Shown: piece by piece, positions 34,001 to 45,861 of the stretch
Position numbering within the stretch: position 1 is the first letter of the stretch
How the letters are laid out: every line of letters begins with the position of its first letter
NCBI GenBank assembly: GCA_013400115.1
Contig: VXBP01003389.1
Location: forward strand, 475,255-539,254
Direction: 5' to 3'
Source of the DNA: Rhinopomastus cyanomelas
Lineage: Eukaryota > Chordata > Aves > Bucerotiformes > Rhinopomastidae
Length of the DNA stretch: 64,000 nucleotides
Made by a program: the position numbers and the translations under genes
Notes under the pieces: model-generated
Seen by the model: only the letters and a program-made list of their open reading frames with translations
Database searches by the model: none
Told to the model about the DNA's origin: nothing

Positions 34001-34206
34001 TGAAGAAAAACTTCCTCACAGAAAGGGTGGTCAGGCATGGGAATGGGCTTCCCTCGGAGGTGGCTGAGTTGCCATCTCTGGGTGAGTTTAAAGATGGTTT
34101 AGATGAGGTGTTGAGGGATGTGGTTTAGGGGTGAACTTGTAAGGTAGGATAGATGGTTGGACTTGATGATCCCAGGGGTCTTTTCAAACCAGAGTGATTC
34201 TGTGAA
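34001..34206 (+). mobile_element. CR1 type C, 5'-truncated
   Basis: Sense copy from TGAAGAAAAACTTCCTCAC through GGGCTTCCCTCGGAGGTGG to GATGATCCCAGGGGTC and GAGTGATTCTGTGA. Confidence 0.9.
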
Positions 34207-34271
34207 ACCAAAGGAACCTTGCTGTTCCTGACAAGGTCATGGTAACATCCTCCAAGCTACTGGCTTCGCTT

Positions 34272-34342
34272 TCATAGATTCATAGAATCATTAGGGATTG
34301 GAAGGGACCTCGAAAGATCATCTAGTCCAAATCCCCCTGCCC
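34272..34342 (-). mobile_element. CR1 type B, 70-bp tail
   Basis: Antisense tail TCATAGATTCATAGAATC to AATCCCCCTGCC, 5'-truncated almost to the end. Confidence 0.92.
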
Positions 34343-35354
34343 TTTGAGGACTCAGAAGGACTTTAACTTCCATCTAGAGCTTTCCAGACTCTACTTGGGA
34401 AGATCTGAAGGAACAGTTTCCCACGTTCCTGATTATTGCGTAATGTACAATGGAAGCTAGAGTGATTTACAACGTGGAGCTCTCCAAAGGCTACACAGTA
34501 CAGGGAATGAGAGAACCGCTGGAACACAATCTTCTGGCAGCACATGAAAGCCCAGTAATGATCTTGGGAATGTATTGATTCGGGGATTAGCATCAACAGC
34601 ATCTAGCTAGGACGCTTTGTTCTGGCTTGGGTGGCATCACTGGAAACCTTGAGGAAGGTCAGTGGATCCCACTGACTCGCAGTTGTTCCAGCTGGAAGTC
34701 GGGTAAGAAGCAAAGACCTGGTGGAGGAGCAGATGCTGCATCCACACTTATTGTTCCAAGGTAAATAAAAGAAGAAAATGCCTTTTATTTGAGCAGCTGT
34801 TGTTCTCCAGTGAATCTTCCACTTCATCATTTTCAAATGCAAATTGGCCCAGTAACTGTAAGTATTTCAAATGATGAATAAAGACAGAGTACAACTGAAA
34901 TACAGAGTTCTATTGCCAATGAAAATGGTACCAGCCACACTGTGATAGCGCATTCGGAAGGGTTACGAGCATGGTGGCACAGAAAAAGCCAGTTGTGCTA
35001 GCCAGGCACATTTCTCTTTCCTGCATTCACAGGAGGCTTTCTGAGAGAGGCCAGAAAAGACACGTCGTGAAATAAGACCTGGAGGATCCGAAATGGTTTT
35101 CAAGTACAGCTGCTGTCGTTTGCTGTCGCTGCATCTCCGTCTCAGCTATTTCTGCGGCGGGGGCTGTTCAGACACACATGGGTAGATGTGGCTAGAAATG
35201 CAGACGTGGCACCATGTGTAGGCTGTAAAGAATACTCTGTGCCTTGTAGGAACATAGAGCCGTGTCAAAGTAGAAGCAGAAAGCTGATACTCTGTGCTGT
35301 AGCTCTTCTCTGAGCCCTGCTCAACCTCATGGCCTGCGGATCGAGACAGGTGAC
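34343..35354. other. Unique sequence
   Basis: No repeat or gene recognised. 34740-34930 is AT-rich with ordered sequence and might be conserved. Confidence 0.35.
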
Positions 35355-35893
35355 TCTGTCCCTCTACCGTAGTGAGACCTCACCTGGAGTGCTGCATCCA
35401 AGAGGATGCCCCCCGACACAAGAAGGATGAGGACCTGTTGGAGCGTATCTGGAGGAGGCAATGAAAATGTTCAGAGGGATGGAGCACCTCTCCTATGAGG
35501 ACAGGCTGAGATAGTTGGGGTTGTTCAGCCTGAAGAGGAGAAGGCTCTGGAGGGACCTCATAGTGATCTTCTAACCCATGAAAGGGGCCTAGAAGAAGAC
35601 TGCAGAAGACTGTTCACAAGGGCATGGAACAATGGGATGAGGGATCATGGTTTGAAGCTAGAAAAGGGTAGATTTAGGTCAGACATCGGGAAAAAGCTCT
35701 TGAATCTGAGGATGGTGGGTCCTTGGAACAGGTTGCATAGACAGTTGGTGGAGACCCCATCCCTGGAGCCATTCAAGGTCAGGCTGGATGGGGCTCTGGG
35801 CAATCTGATCTGGTGAGTGATGGCCCTGCCTGTTGTAGAGGGGTTGGACTAGATGACCTTTGGAGACCCCTCCCAACCCTCTAATTCTATGAA
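35355..35893 (+). mobile_element. CR1 type D, about 0.54 kb
   Basis: Sense copy: GAGACCTCACCTGGAGTGCTGC, GAGGACAGGCTGAGATAG, CTGTTCACAAGGGCATGG, ATTTAGGTCAGACATCGGG, CTGGGCAATCTGATCTGGTG and the tail GATGACCTTTGGAGAC to CTAATTCTATGA. It is an older family than type B. Confidence 0.92.
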
Positions 35894-36714
35894 ATGGGAG
35901 AAGTTGAGGCCACGCATGAGATTGCACCTTGACTCCTGTGCTCACACCGTGGTGCTCGGCCGTTGCGCTGGTCCTCTGGCTCCTCCGCCTCGTGCGTGAA
36001 GAGCTGCAAGTCCAGAGCTGTGGATTACTGCCCAGAGTAGCGGGGTCAGTGACCCTGTGCTCCGAGCGCCACCCTGACCTTGTGACATGCAAACGGTGTC
36101 ACCTCCACACCTGGAAGAACCCAGGAGGTGATCTGTGGTGGCGCTCCTGATGCACAAGCCTGGCTGCAGACTGTGCAGCTCCTTAGCTAATGACTTGCTG
36201 GCTTCATTCCCCACTCATGGCTTCTGCGTTTAGTCTATTCCAGTCACATACACTCTCGGAACAGCTTTGGCTTTTACAGATGCGATCCAACAGATGAATA
36301 AATAACAATAAGCTCTGGCTGAAGTGCATTCAGGAAACATTCGATAGGCAGTAATTTATGTTACTTTATTATTTAGGAAGCCAATATATAAAATTGCCTA
36401 ACACAGGAGTGGATTAGCTGATGCACTCACTTTCTATTAGCTTTGGGTTGCTCTTATTCAAAGGCCTAAGTGTATTTTTGGAGAGGGAGTTATGTAAGAA
36501 AGAAGGTTTTTTTTCTAAAATAAGACGAGATATCTTCAGGGTTCCCTGACACAAAAGTGTTCCAAAATAGTCCTGCATTGTCAACCTCTAAAGGGTTGGT
36601 CCCTTATCTCAGCTTCATCATAAAAAGCCAACATCTTCTGTTGGTTTTAAAGAAGACATCACTGAAAACTCTGCTATAAAGATTGCAGCTGACACTACCT
36701 GTGCTGAGGTCCAG
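35894..36714. other. Unique sequence
   Basis: No repeat or gene recognised. 36280-36480 is AT-rich and non-repetitive, with words such as TTTATGTTACTTTATTATTTAGG. Confidence 0.35.
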
Positions 36715-37350
36715 AGCACGACCACCTAGACCAAGTCATAGAATCATTAGGGATTGGAAGGGACCTCGAAAGTTCATGTAGTCCAATCCTCCTGCCACAG
36801 CAGGATCACCTACCAAGTCACGTAGGAACATGTCCAGATGGGTTTTAAATGTCTCCAGAGAAGGAGACTCCACAACGCCCCTGGGCAACCCCTTCCAGTG
36901 CTCTGTCAACCTCACCATGAAGAAGTTCTTTCTCATACTGATGTGGTACCTCCTATGTTCCAGCTCAAACTTATTGCCCCTTGTCCTGTCACTAGATGCC
37001 ACTGAGCAGAGCCTGGGTCCATTCTCCTGACAACCATCCTTTCCACGCTTATCAGCATTAATGAGGTCACCCCTCCATCTCCTCTTCTCCAAGCTTGAGA
37101 CCCAGCTCCCTCAGCCTTTCCTCATCAGGGAGATGTTCTACTCTCTTCATCATCTCTGTGCACTGGACTCTCTCCAGCAGTTCTGTGTCCTCCTGGAACT
37201 GAGGGTCCCAGAACTGGACACAACACTCCAGATGCGGTCTCATCAGGTCAGAGTAGAGGGGAAGGAGAACCTCTCTCATTCTGCTAGCCACCCCACTTCT
37301 CATCCACCCCAGGATGCTGCTGGCCTTCTGGGCTACAAGGGCACATCCAT
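36715..37350 (-). mobile_element. CR1 type B with an extra 3' module stub
   Basis: Antisense copy of about 0.6 kb from TCATAGAATCATTAGGG (36736) to the ORF2 segment ending GGGCTACAAGGGCACA. Directly before its tail (36715-36735) stands a second CR1 piece, GACCACCTAGACCAAG, so on the element strand the tail CTATGA is followed by CTTGGTCTAGG of another 3' module. Minus-strand translation shows HLECCVQFWDPQFQEDTELL and, in another frame, MRKNFFMVRLTEHWKGLPRG. Confidence 0.93.
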
Positions 37351-37804
37351 ACTGTGGGACCTCTAACTGGCTGTCATTTTCAGGATTGGAGCCCCAGTGT
37401 TTCTTTTGAGCTGCTTCTTTTATCTAACAGATTAATCAGAACACAACACAAACCATAAACCTTAACAACTCCACCGTAACTGGAACTACTGAAGGTTTTC
37501 TTTCCTTCCCTAGACGTCTTGGAGATCCAAAGACAGTGAGACCACTGCTCTTCCAGTTTCCACCCTTACCATTGTAACCCTGTTACCCAGCAATGCAAAT
37601 TCACTGTCTCTAGCAAAAGCTTTTACTGGCCTTGTGGCTATTTACAACCAGGGGAATATATTTGGCTGCTTTTTCTTCTCCCCTCTCTGGTTTCCTCTGA
37701 CTCCGAGGAGTCTGTCCACAGCTCGTCGGCAGAGCAGAGGCTGTTTGTGTATGGGCGGCCAAACTACTTAGGGTTCATTTTAGTCTTCCCAGTTTCTAGG
37801 ATTA
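37351..37804. other. Unique sequence, nothing recognised
   Basis: No gene or repeat recognised. Confidence 0.4.
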
Positions 37805-37852
37805 TCATAGAATCATTGAATCATTAGGGATTGGAAGGGACCACGAAAGATC
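37805..37852 (-). mobile_element. CR1 type B, 48-bp tail
   Basis: Tail only: TCATAGAATCATTGAATC to GGACCACGAAAGATCC. Confidence 0.88.
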
Positions 37853-38000
37853 CAAGTGCTTGAGATGAGTTTCTCTGTTGGGCAAACCCAAACATGATGC
37901 TGCAGCCTGTGGCAGGAGGGAGAAGCCCGGAAACTGCCCAAGACACCGAAGCTGTTTAATAACTGCCAATGCAGCAGGTTGGTGGATACCCTAACCCTAA

Positions 38001-38050
38001 CAGCAGGATCACATAGACCAAGTCATAGAGTCAGTCAGGGTTAGAAGTCT
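38001..38050 (-). mobile_element. Antisense A-tail plus B-module fragment joined to a sense CR1
   Basis: CAGCAGGATCACATAGACC then AAGTCATAGAGTCAGTCAGG and GTTAGAAGTCT. On the minus strand this is the end of a type A element running into the start of a type B 3' module. It joins a sense CR1 at 38050/38051. The same junction, in inverse orientation, is found at 41290/41291. Confidence 0.85.
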
Positions 38051-38253
38051 ATATGAGAAGGAACTTCTTCCCAGTGAGGGTACCAGAGCACTGCAAGGGG
38101 CTGCCCAGGGGGTTGTGGAGTCTCCTTCTCTGGAGACATTTAAAATCCATCTGGACATGTTCCCGTGTGACTTGGTCTAGGTGATCCTGCTGTGTCAGGG
38201 GGATTGGACTACATGATATTTCAAGGTCCCTTCCAATCCCTGATGATTCTATG
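38051..38253 (+). mobile_element. CR1 type B, 3' part
   Basis: Sense segment from ATATGAGAAGGAACTTCTTCC to CCCTGATGATTCTATG. It is followed without a gap by another B 3' module. Confidence 0.94.
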
Positions 38254-38344
38254 ACTTGGTCTAGGTGTTCCTGCTCTGGCAGGGGTATTGGACTAGATGA
38301 TCTTTCAAGGTCCCTCCCAATCCCCAATGTTCTGTGATTCTGTG
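38254..38344 (+). mobile_element. Second CR1 type B 3' module in tandem
   Basis: ACTTGGTCTAGGTGTTCC through GGACTAGATGATCTTTC to CCAATGTTCTGTGATTCTGTG. It starts directly after the first CTATG. Confidence 0.93.
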
Positions 38345-39291
38345 AAATGAGAGCCAGTTAGAGGTCCCACAGTCCTGAAATTAAATAAACAATACTCTCC
38401 AAAAACCTCGCGTAGGTCTGTAGAAATAATCAGAAGCTGAACAAGGACGACTCTGAAAATGTTATTCTGGGTCCAGAGAGTAAAGAAATACAAATGGAAA
38501 TCTGTCTGTCACGCTTGGGGAGAGTACGGAGGCCGAGCGCGTCGTACGCTTGAGCTGCTCTCTTTGTACAGTCATTTATTCCGCAGTCATCCCGGTGCTT
38601 TTCCTACCCCTTCAGCTTTGTGGGATCGTGAAAAATGCTGCTGTTTCTTAGCAAAAGCCTTGTGTTGGCTACGGAAATGAAATTCTTCATCACGTTAAAA
38701 GGGCCACAACGGGAGGGATTGGTTGAGTGTTTGAAGATTAGAGCGATATTCCTTTTGATTGTGGAGCCTTCAGCAGAAATTAAGAAACTCTTTAGTTCAC
38801 CAAGAGACGTGTCTAGAAAACCAGCAATGGGAAACGAAGGGTTTGGCAGGTAAAAAGCAGAAATATACAATTCTTGGAGAAAAACTAAATAGGGAAGAGC
38901 CTAAAGCCTTAATGAAAGAAGTCCATGCTGGCATGGTTTATTCTGTTGTGTTTAACAAGGCAGTTAAATGAGCAAGACTGGCCAACGTGTAAAAAAAGAG
39001 TGTTCAGAGATAGAAAGGTCACTTTTAAGACAGGGAAGGTTAAGTGACTTTGAGCATTAACAGTGTCCCCAGGGCTTGACGGGATAAAGCGAAGAGAGGA
39101 GCATAACTGGAGAAAATAGAATATTGAGTGAATCAGGAAGAGCTACTGGCAATTAATTTCTGGGGTTAGTGGTAACACGAGCAACACGATGGATGTCTGG
39201 GGGACCAGAGGAAGATGCTTGGATGGGGAGGGCAGTGGGGGAGAAATTCTCCTCTTGTGTTGCCCCCAAAGGCTTGTCCAGCCCACAAAGC
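38345..39291. other. Unique sequence
   Basis: No gene or repeat recognised. 38515-38550 is a short CpG-dense patch (CGAGCGCGTCGTACGC). Confidence 0.4.
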
Positions 39292-39734
39292 TTGAGACAG
39301 TCCAGTGCAGAGCCACAAGGATGATGAAGGGAGTGGAGCATCTTCCTGATGAGGAAAGGCTCTTGAGCTTGGAAAAAAGGAAAATGAGGGGTGACCTCAT
39401 TAATGTTAATAAATATGGAAAGGGGAGGTGTCAGGAGGATGGAGCCAGGCTCTGCCCAGTGGCATCTAGTGATAGGACAAGGGGCAATGGGTGTCAGCTG
39501 GAATATAGGAGGTTCCACATCAATCTGAGAAGGAACTTCTCCAAGGTGAGGGTGACAGAGCATTGGAAGGGGCTGCCCAGGAGCAGCCTTCTCTGTGGAG
39601 TCTCCTTCTCTGAAGACATTTATAACCTGCCTGGGCATGCTCCTGGGTGACTTGATCTAGGTGATCCTGCTTTGGCAGGGGGATTGGACTGGATGATCTT
39701 CTGAGGTCCCTTCCAGTCCCTAATGTTCTATGAT
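39292..39734 (+). mobile_element. CR1 type B, about 0.44 kb
   Basis: Sense copy. Translation of 39300-39600 is almost uninterrupted ORF2 C-terminus (EHLPDEERL, MRGDLINVNKYGKGRC, LRRNFSKVRVTEHWKGLP). There is a short insertion in the GGCTGCCCAGG-GTCTCC region (GAGCAGCCTTCTCTGTG). The tail ends TAATGTTCTATGA. Confidence 0.95.
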
Positions 39735-41075
39735 GTCCTGCCCAGCTCCCCAAGGCACCAACTGCCAAGCTGTGCCTGACTGTCAAGCTGCCAGAGTAAC
39801 CAGGCAACCCCAGACAGACACACACACATACATTAGATGTCTCCTTCTCCCTCCCATATATAAATAGAGGTAACAGTGTTCTGATACAGCCAGCTCCACT
39901 CTGAAACGGGTTTCCATTTCTGCAAGTCATCCAACACAAGCCATCCACTCTCTGGTCAATGACCGAACCAGACTTCTCCACATGTTGTGACTTTCTTTGT
40001 CCTTAACATTCTGAACAGTCCACGAGCCCTCTTGCTACCCCAGCAACCTCCAGTCACACTGAGATGGTTGTTTCCAACACTTGTGGTTGCAGTGATAATT
40101 CCCAAGAGGATTTAGCTGCACTTTGAGGAATTAGCCAAACCTCCAGCTCTGCTGAGGAGCTCACGGGGGTGGGGATGCTGCATGAACAGAGGCAGCGTGA
40201 GACAAATATAGAAGCTGTCAACGGAGGCTTCTTTCAGGCATGTCCCCCCAAACCCACCAGTCTATTATTCCAGCCATAAATTTGTCCTTTGGTGTTTGTT
40301 TTTCTCGTCTCAGAGTCTGAAAGGCCCACTTGGAGCACTGTGAAGCCTCAGCTGTCACATCTGCTTTGCTCTCACAGCGAGCTGTGCGCTGAAGCACCGT
40401 GCCCTTTCATATCAAATACATCATTAAAACAGACCCTTTTTCCCATCAGAAAGAAGCGCTGGGTGCAGTCACCGAAGCAATTTCTCCAGCAGCAATGCCA
40501 ATCTAAGATGTTCCCACCTTCCTGACAACCTGTTTCTGCTCACACGTGCGGTTTCCATCCTCTCACAGGTACCTGTGTGTGGGGCTGCCCCGTGATTGAA
40601 GCCACATGGAGTAGAACTGGAGCTGTAAAGACACACACCTCAGTGCATCAGGGAGGGGCATCAACCCCTGGCGTGGAGACGCGGGATGTGCCCTTGTACC
40701 ACCTCTTCAGACACTCTAACAGCCATTTCTGCTGCTGAGCGCTGCCCAAAGCAAAGACTAGAGGCAGTGCAAAACCTGACCTGCAATCTTTGCCCACAGC
40801 TAGAGACCAGAACCATTTATTTCTCTGTAAGGGCTCCTCAGGCATTTCCCCAAACAGAATTTACACCCTTAAATCCCCAAATCAATGCAGCTTCTGCGTT
40901 TTGCTGTGGTTGAGTAACACGGCTGTTATTCATTTGATCCTCTCTGGAAGCCGCAGAGCCGCTGCGAGCGGAGCAGCCACGTTTCTTTCCAGGTATTTCA
41001 AATTCATCACCCTCCTGCACGCATAGATACACAGAGAGATTTATTTATATAAATATATATGGAGAGATTTATCGG
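39735..41075. other. Unique sequence with an AT-rich end
   Basis: No gene recognised. A short (CA)n tract lies at 39819-39830. 41032-41072 is AT-rich, with GAGAGATTTA occurring twice around TATATAAATATATAT, just before a CR1. Confidence 0.4.
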
Positions 41076-41290
41076 TATCACAGAATCACAGAATGTTAAG
41101 GACTGGAAGGGACCTCGAGAGATCATCCCGTCCAATCCCCCTGCAATAGCAGGATCACCTAGATCAAGTCACACAGGAACATGTCCAGGCTGGTTTTAAA
41201 CATCTCCAGAGAAGGAGACTCCACAACCCACGCTGGGAAGCCCCTTCCAGTGCTCTGTCACCCTCACTGGGAAGAAGTTCCTTCTCATAT
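41076..41290 (-). mobile_element. CR1 type B, left part, split by another CR1
   Basis: Antisense copy from TATCACAGAATCACAG to GAAGTTCCTTCTCATAT. It continues at 41404 after an inserted element. Confidence 0.94.
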
Positions 41291-41403
41291 AGACTTCTAA
41301 CCCTGACTGACTCTATGACTTGGTCTAGGTGATCCTGCTGTTGCAGGGGGATTGGACTAGATGATCCTTTGAGGTCCCTTCCAATCCCTAATGATTCTAT
41401 GAT
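41291..41403 (+). mobile_element. Nested CR1: type A tail fused to a type B 3' module
   Basis: A 113-bp sense insertion, AGACTTCTAACCCTGACTGA then CTCTATGACTTGGTCTAGG and on to TAATGATTCTATGAT. It is flanked by the 6-bp direct repeat TCATAT (41285-41290 and 41404-41409), so it is a real nested insertion. Confidence 0.9.
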
Positions 41404-41526
41404 TCATATTGATGTGGAAGCTCCTGTGTTCCAGCTCACACCCATTGCCCCTTGTGCTATCACTAGATGACATGGAGAAGAGCCTGGCTCCATCCTCCTG
41501 ACACCCACACTTCACATCTTTATAGT
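41404..41526 (-). mobile_element. CR1 type B, right part of the split copy
   Basis: Resumes with TCATATTGATGTGGAAGC and ends at CACTTCACATCTTTATAG. Confidence 0.93.
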
Positions 41527-42375
41527 GAAACAAAGCACTAGCAGCTCAAATACAAACCAGTGTGACCCGTCAACCTGAACTACAACCTCATGATTTCCTC
41601 ATGAGCAGAAACCTCCTGGAAGACTACAGCTCCCAGTATGCACCGAATCCAGCTTCTGGCACCAGGGTGACAGCTTGCATGAAGAAATAATTAACCTGCC
41701 GAGGCAAAACAGGAGAAGTGGGAAGAATCCTGACCCCAGCTGCTCCGTATTCCTGGAAATGTGGTGCAGCTGCCAGCTCGCACATTTACCCTGTGCTTCG
41801 AGCGAGTGGAAGTCGGCAAGCTGCTTGGCGTGGTGGCTGCGGGGAGGGGAGGGGATGCGAGAGCTCACTGGTGGAGAGCTCGGTGAATACTGCAGTATCA
41901 CAGGAAGGGAATTAAAGGCGTAAAAAGCAGCTCTGTGAACAAGTGGTGTCGGGGTGTGCTCGCTTTGGAGAAAAGTCCCTCAAGCTCAGCCTGCAGAACA
42001 AAAGGCAAAATGCATCACAATGGGTATTTGCATCCGCAGGGCTCTAATGAGCTGTTCCACCTAATGAATGAACTGTGCTCAGTGGGTTGGGGCTAATGCC
42101 AGAAAGCCGCAGCTCTGTGACACATGTGCAGACTCCTCCACCGGGGTTTTGTGCTTCTGCCGTCCAAGGGCACGGCTGGCAAGCTCACGGCCAGCCTTGC
42201 CAACCAGCTGCCACCACAGGGCATGCCGTGCCCCAGTCCCAGGAGGGAACCCACCGTTTCCCAGCTGGAAGGTAGGTGCGTATGAAACTTGGGCTTTCTG
42301 CAAATCTGAGATTTTGTGAAGAGCTGTAGCCTCATTGGTGCTTTAGCCCCTCAGCAGAGAGCAAGAGTCTGAGTT
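41527..42375. other. Unique sequence, nothing recognised
   Basis: No gene or repeat recognised. Confidence 0.4.
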
Positions 42376-42655
42376 AGGCTCTTCTCAAGGTCTTCTAGTG
42401 ACAGGACAAGGGGCAATGGGTGTAAGCTGGAACACTAAGAGCTTCCACATCAATATGAGAAAGAACTTCTTCACAGTGAGGATGACAGAGCATTGGAAAG
42501 GGCTGCCCAGGTGGGTTGTGGAGTCTCCTTCTCTGGAGAGGTTTAAAACCTGTGTGACCTGGTCTAGGGGAACCTGCTGTGGCAGGGGGATAGGAATGGA
42601 TGATCTTTCGAGGTCCCTTCCAATCCCTAATGTTCTGTGATCCTTTGATTCTGTG
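42376..42655 (+). mobile_element. CR1 type B, 5'-truncated
   Basis: Sense copy from GGCTCTTCTCAAGGTC to TAATGTTCTGTGATCC and GATTCTGTG. It has a deletion between GGTTTAAAACC and TGTGTGACCTGG. Confidence 0.93.
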
Positions 42656-43103
42656 TATGACCAGCTGCACCTGTAAAAGTCAGCTAGCACAGGCTGGAGG
42701 GCTGGAGAGCAACATTGAACCCACTGTGTTTCTGGAGCTCCTTTGTCTCCTGCAAGCCCAGCACTGACTGGACAGGATTTTGCCGGAATCACATAAGCAG
42801 CCTGAGGTGAGAGGTAGGATTCCATTGCGGGGAGGAGGGTGAAACCACACCATTCCTTGGAGCCAAAGGGAGAGGGGGAACATGCCTGATTTTGGTAACT
42901 CCATGGTCTCTGGAACCAACCAGAGAAGTGGTAGATTCATAACATCCCTGTAAACTGCAGGAGTGCTCAAACTCTTCCAGCACCTTCCCCTTTCTCATGC
43001 CAGTCTCTGTCTGAATCCCAGTGCTCACTTCCTTGGGAGAGCTGGGCAGAAGCCAGGATGCATGTAGAAGGCACCTCCAAAAGGCTGATTCTAAGGATTA
43101 CAA
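42656..43103. other. Unique sequence, nothing recognised
   Basis: No gene or repeat recognised. Confidence 0.4.
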
Positions 43104-43255
43104 AATCACAGAACATCAAGGATTGGAAGGGACCTCAAAAGATCATCCAGTCCAATTCCCCAGCTGCAGCAGGATCCCCTAGATCAAGTCCACAGGAACA
43201 TGCCCAGGTGGCTTTTAAACATCTCCAGAGAAGGAGACTCCACCACCCCCTGGGC
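43104..43255 (-). mobile_element. CR1 type B, 5'-truncated
   Basis: Antisense copy from AATCACAGAACATCAAGG to CACCACCCCCTGGGC. Confidence 0.93.
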
Positions 43256-43272
43256 AAAATGTCAAGTCCCTT

Positions 43273-43405
43273 TCATAGAGTCATCAAGGTTGGAAAAGAC
43301 CTTCAAGATCATCAAGTCCAACCACCCACCCAACAATCTTCAAGCACTAAACCACCTCCTGAGACACCATGTCTGCCCATTTATTCAACCCCTTCAGGGA
43401 TGATG
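43273..43405 (-). mobile_element. CR1 type Y fragment
   Basis: TCATAGAGTCATCAAGGTTGG through ATCATCAAGTCCAACC and CACTAAACCACCTCCTGAG to CCCCTTCAGGGATG. Antisense, older family, 17 bp from the young copy. Confidence 0.88.
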
Positions 43406-44277
43406 CTTTATACCATTCCTGTTCTTTCCCATGGAGTGAAGATGCCGGGTGAGGTGTTAACTGGAGAGAATAAATCCTCTTCATTCTCACACCTGATTTT
43501 ACACAATCTTAAAAATAGAAGAACCCATCTGAGTGTTCTCTGCCCCCGAGAGAAGTTAAGGGTTTGGCTGTGTATTTGTACAAACAGTACAGTCTGTAAA
43601 ACTCTCCCCCTCCTCCTCTTCTCCCTCCACAGACACACAAATGAATCGAAGCTCTTGAAATTCTTCAGTTGCCTGGATAAAACAGTGCTCCAGAGAACGA
43701 TCAAAGGTTAATGAAAAGTTCAGCCAAGGAGCAGACCCCAGCAGAGAGAGCATGTCTTAAAGGCTTCCAAACAGCCGACAAGAAACCGTCAACAAGTATT
43801 TGTGGTCAGGGATAAAGAGAAACATCTTTTTGAACACATCCAAGCATGAAACCTCCACGGCAGCTCCCTTATAACACTATCCCTACACGTCAAATCGTGT
43901 CATTTTTACGAAGGAGACTGATTTATGTGTGACAGCAGCAACTCCTTACAGCCCTCGGGGGCTGTGGCTTCAGTAGCTGAGATCTGAGGAGTAGGGCTGT
44001 AGTCTGCAACCCCGTAATAAACGGCAGTGGGAGGGAGACAGGGGTTGTGTCCTCAATCCTGCTACCAGACTTGAGTAAGTATTGCCTGCGAGTGCAGTGG
44101 ATTTGCTTTCAGAGCTCAATAAACGTTGTCTTTGTGCAGCTCTGCTGTTTTTTATTAGTCTTCATCCTTCCCTGAGGTTCTCGTGTCTTTTGAAAATAGG
44201 TCTTTCCTGAAAGTAAGTTTTTGCTTTGATGCCTGGGAAACTCTTAAGGACATTTGTTTATGTTTTGTGACTGTTCG
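43406..44277. other. Unique sequence, nothing recognised
   Basis: No gene or repeat recognised. AATAAA words occur (for example about 44115), but no coding sequence is attached. Confidence 0.4.
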
Positions 44278-44610
44278 TCACAGAATCACAGAACATTAGC
44301 GATTGGAAGGGACCTTGAAAGATCATCTAGTCCAATCCCCCTTCACAGCAGGATCTCCTAGACCAAGTCACACAGGAACACATCCAGGCGGGTCTTAACC
44401 ATCTCCAGTGAAGGAGACTCCACAACCCCCCTGGGTAGCCTGTTCCAGTGGTCCATCACCCTCACTGTGAAGAAGTTCCTTCTCAGATTGATGTGGAACC
44501 TCATCTGTTCTAGCTCACACCCCTTACCCCTTGGTCCTATCAGTAAATGCCACTGAGCAGAGCCTGGCTCCATCCTCCTGACACCCATCCTTCACATACT
44601 TATAACATCA
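44278..44610 (-). mobile_element. CR1 type B, about 0.33 kb
   Basis: Antisense copy from TCACAGAATCACAGAACATT to CCTTCACATACTTATAACATC. Minus-strand translation gives LRRNFFTVRVMDHWNRLPRG. Confidence 0.95.
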
Positions 44611-45623
44611 ACCAGTGTTGCTGGAATAATTTATATGGACCAGAGGGTGCTCCGTTGTGAGGTCCAGAGAAGACCTTAGGAAAGATGACCATGGCAGCAC
44701 CCAGCAATGTTGGGCCACCGGGCGGGTTGGACTGTTTCAATGGTCTCCACAGCAAGCCATGAGAAAGCACCATCACCTCTCGTGGGCTCCAGTTTGGGTT
44801 GTAGCAGTGGCCAGAGGGTCAGGAGCAACTCACTGGGGAATGGCTGGAGAACTGGTGGTGGACAAAGATTGATTCACATTCTCCAGGGTTAATTATATGG
44901 TGAATGCTGATGAACTGAGCCCTTCAAATCTAGAAGGTATCTGCAAAGGGAGTTTATCAGCATACCTGTTCTGTTATTGATCACGATGGGAGTCTCAAGA
45001 CACTGGTGCTGAATTTCAATATGTTGAGGGTGTGTGTGTTCTAAACACCGTGAGATGCACGAGTGGGGTTGGGGTGTTTTTCTCTCAGCTTTATGTCTAT
45101 TTTCCCGTCGCCATGGTGCTCTATCTGTAAACACTCTTTATTTAAAAATACTGAGTATGAAAGCAGATTTAAAGCGTTTCAGAACGTAAGTGCTGGGATC
45201 AGAATAACATGTGTGGTGTTTTGACGTGAGCTGAAAATACATCCAAAGGCTCCTTTCCAGCACGCTGACAAAATATATAAATTAGCCTGGCAAAGGTCTG
45301 GCTCTCACCAGAGCTCCCAGCTCAGCGCAGAGCTCTGCTCCTGCACATCCTGCAGAGCAGCCAAAGCTCCTGCCTCTCATAGGTGGGGAATCACCATCTT
45401 TCTCGCAAGGATCATACGTGTGGTCACCACAAAAAGGACCACTGGGAAGCCAGCAGCTCCCTGCCTGTAAATCCAGGGATGAATTAGAAGTGCTGTGCAC
45501 CTGGCTGCTACAGCGGTGGCTGGGGAACCCCCACAGTGACCTCAGTTATTCTGTCAGTGGGGTGAGAGGGAGCAGAGTCACCCTTTGGGGTAAGAGCAGG
45601 GAATGAAAACACTTTCTAAGGAG
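44611..45623. other. Unique sequence, nothing recognised
   Basis: No gene or interspersed repeat recognised. There is a short (GT)n at 45028-45039. Confidence 0.4.
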
Positions 45624-45861
45624 AATCACGGAATCACAAGACATTAGGGATTGGAAGGGACCTCGAAAGATCATCTAGTCCAATCCCCCTCCCACAGCAG
45701 GATCACCTAGACCAGGTCACACAGGAACATGTCCAGAAGGGTTTTAAACCTCTCCAGAGAAAAAGACTCCACAACTTCCTTGGGCAGCCCATTCCAGTGC
45801 TGTGTCACCCTCACTGTGGAGAAGTTCCTTCTCATAATGATGTGGAACCTCTGGTGTTCCA
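45624..45861 (-). mobile_element. CR1 type B, 5'-truncated
   Basis: Antisense copy from AATCACGGAATCACAAGAC to CCTCTGGTGTTCCAG. Its last about 23 bp are also the start of the large duplicated block. Confidence 0.94.

Noticed and set aside
37988..38001. Telomere-like CCCTAACCCTAAC at the 5' edge of a CR1
   Set aside because: Two units only. Too short to claim an interstitial telomeric repeat, and CTAACCCT also occurs in the type A tail.
39819..39830. CA/GT microsatellites (also about 12350, 31850 and 45030)
   Set aside because: Very short tracts with no clear significance.
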